A DNA stretch of 33,154 nucleotides from Clostridia bacterium. GTDB lineage: Bacteria > Bacillota > Clostridia > Oscillospirales > CAG-382. Of the stretch, positions 31,058 to 33,154 are shown one piece after another. The position numbers were made by a program, and so were the translations under genes. Under the pieces are notes generated by a model. That model did no database searches and was not told the DNA's origin. It saw nothing but the letters and a program-made list of their open reading frames with translations. Positions within the stretch are counted from its first letter, which is position 1; every line of letters begins with the position of its first letter. The stretch is taken from contig JAFYUZ010000060.1 in NCBI GenBank assembly GCA_017549365.1, positions 1 to 33,154 on the forward strand, in the 5' to 3' direction.

Positions 31058-32032
31058 ATGAAAAACAAAAAATATACACTTTCTTATGTTATCGCTTTGG
31101 CAATAATTCTTGCGGCATCCTTTTATCCTTTGTACATGGGTGTGTGCGTTGTTTCGGATATGATATGCGACGGTACGGTTCTTGCCGAAAACTATCCGAA
31201 ATATATCATCCCCTACACCCCCATAAGCCTTGCGGTGTTGTTCGGCACTCTTATCATGCCGATATCGCAAAAATATCTGAAAAAAGCATCCTTTGCCGTG
31301 CCGTCTGCCGCGTCTGTTGCCGTGTTTTTTGTGACAGAGCTTTTGCTTGAAAAGCTTGTGATAGTTACCGAAACTGTGGAAACCTCCCTTGAAAGCTGGC
31401 AGATGTTTATGTGCTATGTCGCACCGTCCAGCTACACCACAAAGGTGTATAGCGCCGAAAAAATGCTTATCGGCGATTATTCGCCTGCCTTCAAGCTTCA
31501 TTTTTACATAATTTCGGTGCTTCTCGTGGTGGCAATACTCAATTGTATCTACGGCTTTTCCGAGCTTTTAGAAAGCAAAAACAAAGTCCGCAAAAAAGCC
31601 TTGATGCTTCAGAGTGTTTCGACGTTTTTGTTCCTTTCTCTTTGCATTCTTGCCTGCTTCACGGCATTTTGGCGCACCGGTGAGATAGTTGTGTCGCCCT
31701 TGTCGGCTTTTCTTATGGCAATCTTTTTTATACTTTTCGGGCTTACCGCAGGAATTTTCCACGCTTCTTTTGCCGTCGGAAAACGCACGCTTTTTTCGCG
31801 TCTTCTCCCGTCGGTCACCTCGGTCATCACGGTTATCGTAATGTACGCGGGCGAGCTGATACTTCTTTCGGGAAAGCTTTATCGATACGGACACGGATTT
31901 TTCTTTGATAGAATGGGTTTTGTCCCTTTTTCGCTCTGTGATCTTTGCATAATCGCCGTTTCGGGCGTTCTATGCTTTCTTTTAATAAACGCCATAGAAG
32001 GCTTTGAGAAAAAAGGAGTAAATAAAAAATGA
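31058..32032 (+). CDS. Polytopic membrane protein of unknown function (BlaI/M56 operon)
   Basis: The ATG follows AAAGGAGAAAAAGC. The 324-aa protein has about eight or nine hydrophobic segments: roughly residues 10-30, 50-68, 80-100, 148-170, 185-205, 213-235, 248-268 and 295-312. A longer extracytoplasmic loop lies between residues 105 and 145 ('VETSLESWQMFMCYVAPSSY'). I recognise no transporter or enzyme motif. It overlaps the next gene by 4 bases (ATGA), so the membrane protein and lipoprotein are probably made in fixed ratio. Position suggests either the effector output of the repressor/peptidase switch or the sensor that the truncated M56 protein lacks; neither is shown. Confidence 0.85.
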   Translation: MKNKKYTLSYVIALAIILAASFYPLYMGVCVVSDMICDGTVLAENYPKYIIPYTPISLAVLFGTLIMPISQKYLKKASFAVPSAASVAVFFVTELLLEKLVIVTETVETSLESWQMFMCYVAPSSYTTKVYSAEKMLIGDYSPAFKLHFYIISVLLVVAILNCIYGFSELLESKNKVRKKALMLQSVSTFLFLSLCILACFTAFWRTGEIVVSPLSAFLMAIFFILFGLTAGIFHASFAVGKRTLFSRLLPSVTSVITVIVMYAGELILLSGKLYRYGHGFFFDRMGFVPFSLCDLCIIAVSGVLCFLLINAIEGFEKKGVNKK

Positions 32033-32409
32033 AAAGAATTGCTTTGTTTTTTGTACTTTTGTCGCTTCTTCTTGTCGGATGCGCGAAAAAGGAAATCAGT
32101 ATTGTAAAAACTTACGAGGTCACCGATGCTTCTGTAAGGGATACCGCCTATGACAATGGCGAGATCGCAAACTTTGTCGAATATTACGAAATGAGCGACG
32201 GAAGCTATATGACCGAAAGCGGAGACACCTACAAATACCGCCTTGTCATAACCGGCAGAATGCACGCCGCCGTGCGTGACAGCACCTTTGTTTTTCTTTC
32301 GAACATAAAGGACATCCCCTTTGACCGCGCGTGGAAAGCGGCGGGATTCAGCTCGAACACCAACGATTATTATAAGCCCGAAGATGCCATTTTAGTCGGC
32401 ATTGGATAA
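32029..32409 (+). CDS. Small predicted lipoprotein (126 aa), last gene of the BlaI/M56 operon
   Basis: The ATG overlaps the upstream TGA (ATGA). A lipoprotein signal with lipobox 'LLLVGC' (Cys 18) anchors it outside the membrane. The mature 109 residues contain 'SGDTYKYRLVITGRMHAAV' and 'STFVFLSNIKDIPFDRAWKA', suggesting a small beta-sandwich-like domain, but I recognise no family. Coupled translation with the polytopic membrane protein suggests a complex at the cell surface. Candidate roles are sensing or envelope protection; this is inference from context only. Confidence 0.85.
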   Translation: MKRIALFFVLLSLLLVGCAKKEISIVKTYEVTDASVRDTAYDNGEIANFVEYYEMSDGSYMTESGDTYKYRLVITGRMHAAVRDSTFVFLSNIKDIPFDRAWKAAGFSSNTNDYYKPEDAILVGIG

Positions 32410-32415
32410 GTAAAA

Positions 32416-32444
32416 AAACGGCTGACCACTGCGGTCAGCCGTTT
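32416..32444. terminator. Bidirectional terminator between convergent genes
   Basis: A perfect 12-bp stem AAACGGCTGACC/GGTCAGCCGTTT with loop ACTGC. On the minus strand it ends in T7, making it a strong terminator for the dehydratase gene; on the plus strand the T-tract is interrupted (TTTATCTTT). Confidence 0.93.
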
Positions 32445-32454
32445 ATCTTTATAT

Positions 32455-33154
32455 TCACCAATCGGCGATGCTTCCGTCTTCGTAATACTGACGGGGTGTT
32501 GTCCAGTTGCCGTCATAGAGCTTGTCTTCAAGAGCCTTTTCATCAAGTTCAATGCCAAGCCCGGGTTTTGTGGGAATGTCGATATACCCGTTCTTTATCA
32601 CAAAGGGTTCTTTGATATAACCTACTCCGAGATCGGATTTGTCGGGATTGCCCGGGTGCTCCTGCACGAGAAAATTGGGTATGCAGGTGTCAAGCTGAAG
32701 ACACGCGGCAAGGGATATGGGCCCCAAAGGATTGTGGGGAGCAACACTTCCGTAAGACATCTCGATCATGGCGGCAAGCTTTCTTCCCTCATATATTCCC
32801 CCCACGTGACAGATGTCGGGCTGGATTACGCTGACGGCCTGCTTGTTTATGAGATCGCGGTATTGCCATTTGCCAAACAGTCTTTCGCCTGCGGCAATGG
32901 GAACAGTGGTTTTTCTCGATATTTCGACCATGCAGTCGACGTTTTCGGGAAGACAGGGCTCTTCCACGAACATGGGATTGTATGGCTTGAGCTTTTCAAT
33001 AAGAATGTTTGCCATGGCGGGGGAAACTCTGCCGTGGAAATCAATGGCAAGGTCAACGCCGTTTCCGATACGCTCGCGGACGCGCGCAAATCTTTCGATA
33101 TGCTTTTCGGTGTTTTCGGGGGTTTCGATGGCACGGATGGGCGGGATGATGGAA
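32455..33154 (-). CDS. dgoD: D-galactonate dehydratase-like enolase-superfamily enzyme (5' end beyond window)
   Basis: The frame stays open to the window edge, so about 233 C-terminal codons are present; an internal ATG at 33015 is not the start. The superfamily active-site order is visible: 'DLAIDFHGRVSP' (first metal Asp plus the DFHGR motif typical of galactonate dehydratases), 'FVEEP' (second ligand), 'PIAAGERLF' (third ligand), 'VIQPDICHVGGI', and 'APHNPLGPISLAACLQLD' with the catalytic His. The end 'TKPGLGIELDE...DGSIADW' also matches DgoD. The expected reaction is dehydration of D-galactonate to 2-keto-3-deoxygalactonate in the cytoplasm. Related dehydratases for other sugar acids cannot be excluded. 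No neighbouring aldolase or kinase is in the window. Confidence 0.85.
   Translation of the reverse strand, partial: SIIPPIRAIETPENTEKHIERFARVRERIGNGVDLAIDFHGRVSPAMANILIEKLKPYNPMFVEEPCLPENVDCMVEISRKTTVPIAAGERLFGKWQYRDLINKQAVSVIQPDICHVGGIYEGRKLAAMIEMSYGSVAPHNPLGPISLAACLQLDTCIPNFLVQEHPGNPDKSDLGVGYIKEPFVIKNGYIDIPTKPGLGIELDEKALEDKLYDGNWTTPRQYYEDGSIADW

Overview
The window looks like a chromosomal segment of an anaerobic member of the Clostridia (Bacillota), probably an uncultured gut or rumen type. The reasons are near-consensus sigma-A promoters with 17-nt spacers, strong GGAGG ribosome binding sites, intrinsic terminators ending in T-runs, S-layer-homology (SLH) surface anchors, a BlaI/M56 pair, and very large secreted modular proteins. 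Taxonomy is inferred from style only. I see no tRNA, rRNA, CRISPR array, insertion sequence or phage gene.

Layout. (1) The 3' end of an AraC-type regulator (2-424), then a 1430-aa secreted protein with two beta-helix-type units and a C-terminal calcineurin-like phosphoesterase (560-4852). (2) An intergenic array of six short hairpins (4964-5097). (3) A uracil uptake and salvage operon, uraA-upp (5340-7471). (4) A TAXI-type TRAP transporter operon: binding protein, DUF1850 protein, fused permease (7782-11404). (5) A stand-alone GH29-like alpha-L-fucosidase candidate (11602-12561). (6) A MarR repressor with a heterodimeric ABC exporter (12701-16648). Its first subunit carries an in-frame TAG, and its promoter carries a very long perfect palindrome. 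(7) A lipoprotein of unknown function (16728-17345). (8) A surface-protein island: an SLH/beta-helix protein (17553-20480), a second phosphoesterase paralogous to that at 560-4852 (20552-24688), and a convergent beta-helix/SLH protein (24741-28547, minus). (9) A divergent D-2-hydroxyacid dehydrogenase (28679-29629). (10) A four-gene BlaI / M56 peptidase / membrane protein / lipoprotein operon behind three evenly spaced operators (29701-32409). (11) The 3' part of a convergent galactonate-dehydratase-like gene (32455 to the window edge, minus).

How the genes fit together. The four giant surface proteins (560, 17553, 20552 and 24741 minus) share modules in different combinations. One is a unit of about 300-400 residues found five times. 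One is a C-terminal 'GAQIRT...GLRF' module of about 135 residues found three times. One is a linker of about 45 residues after the SLH region, found twice. Two proteins end in a complete metallophosphoesterase and two carry SLH anchors, so the set looks like a mix-and-match cell-surface system whose substrate I cannot name. Nearby sugar-related enzymes (fucosidase-like, hydroxyacid dehydrogenase, sugar-acid dehydratase) fit a glycan-using lifestyle but are not demonstrably linked to it.

The observations most worth checking are the shared surface modules, the lone TAG inside a conserved ABC gene (none of the 21 gene ends here uses TAG), the triple 18-bp-spaced BlaI-type operator in front of a sensorless M56 operon, the 41-bp MarR palindrome, and the hairpin array.
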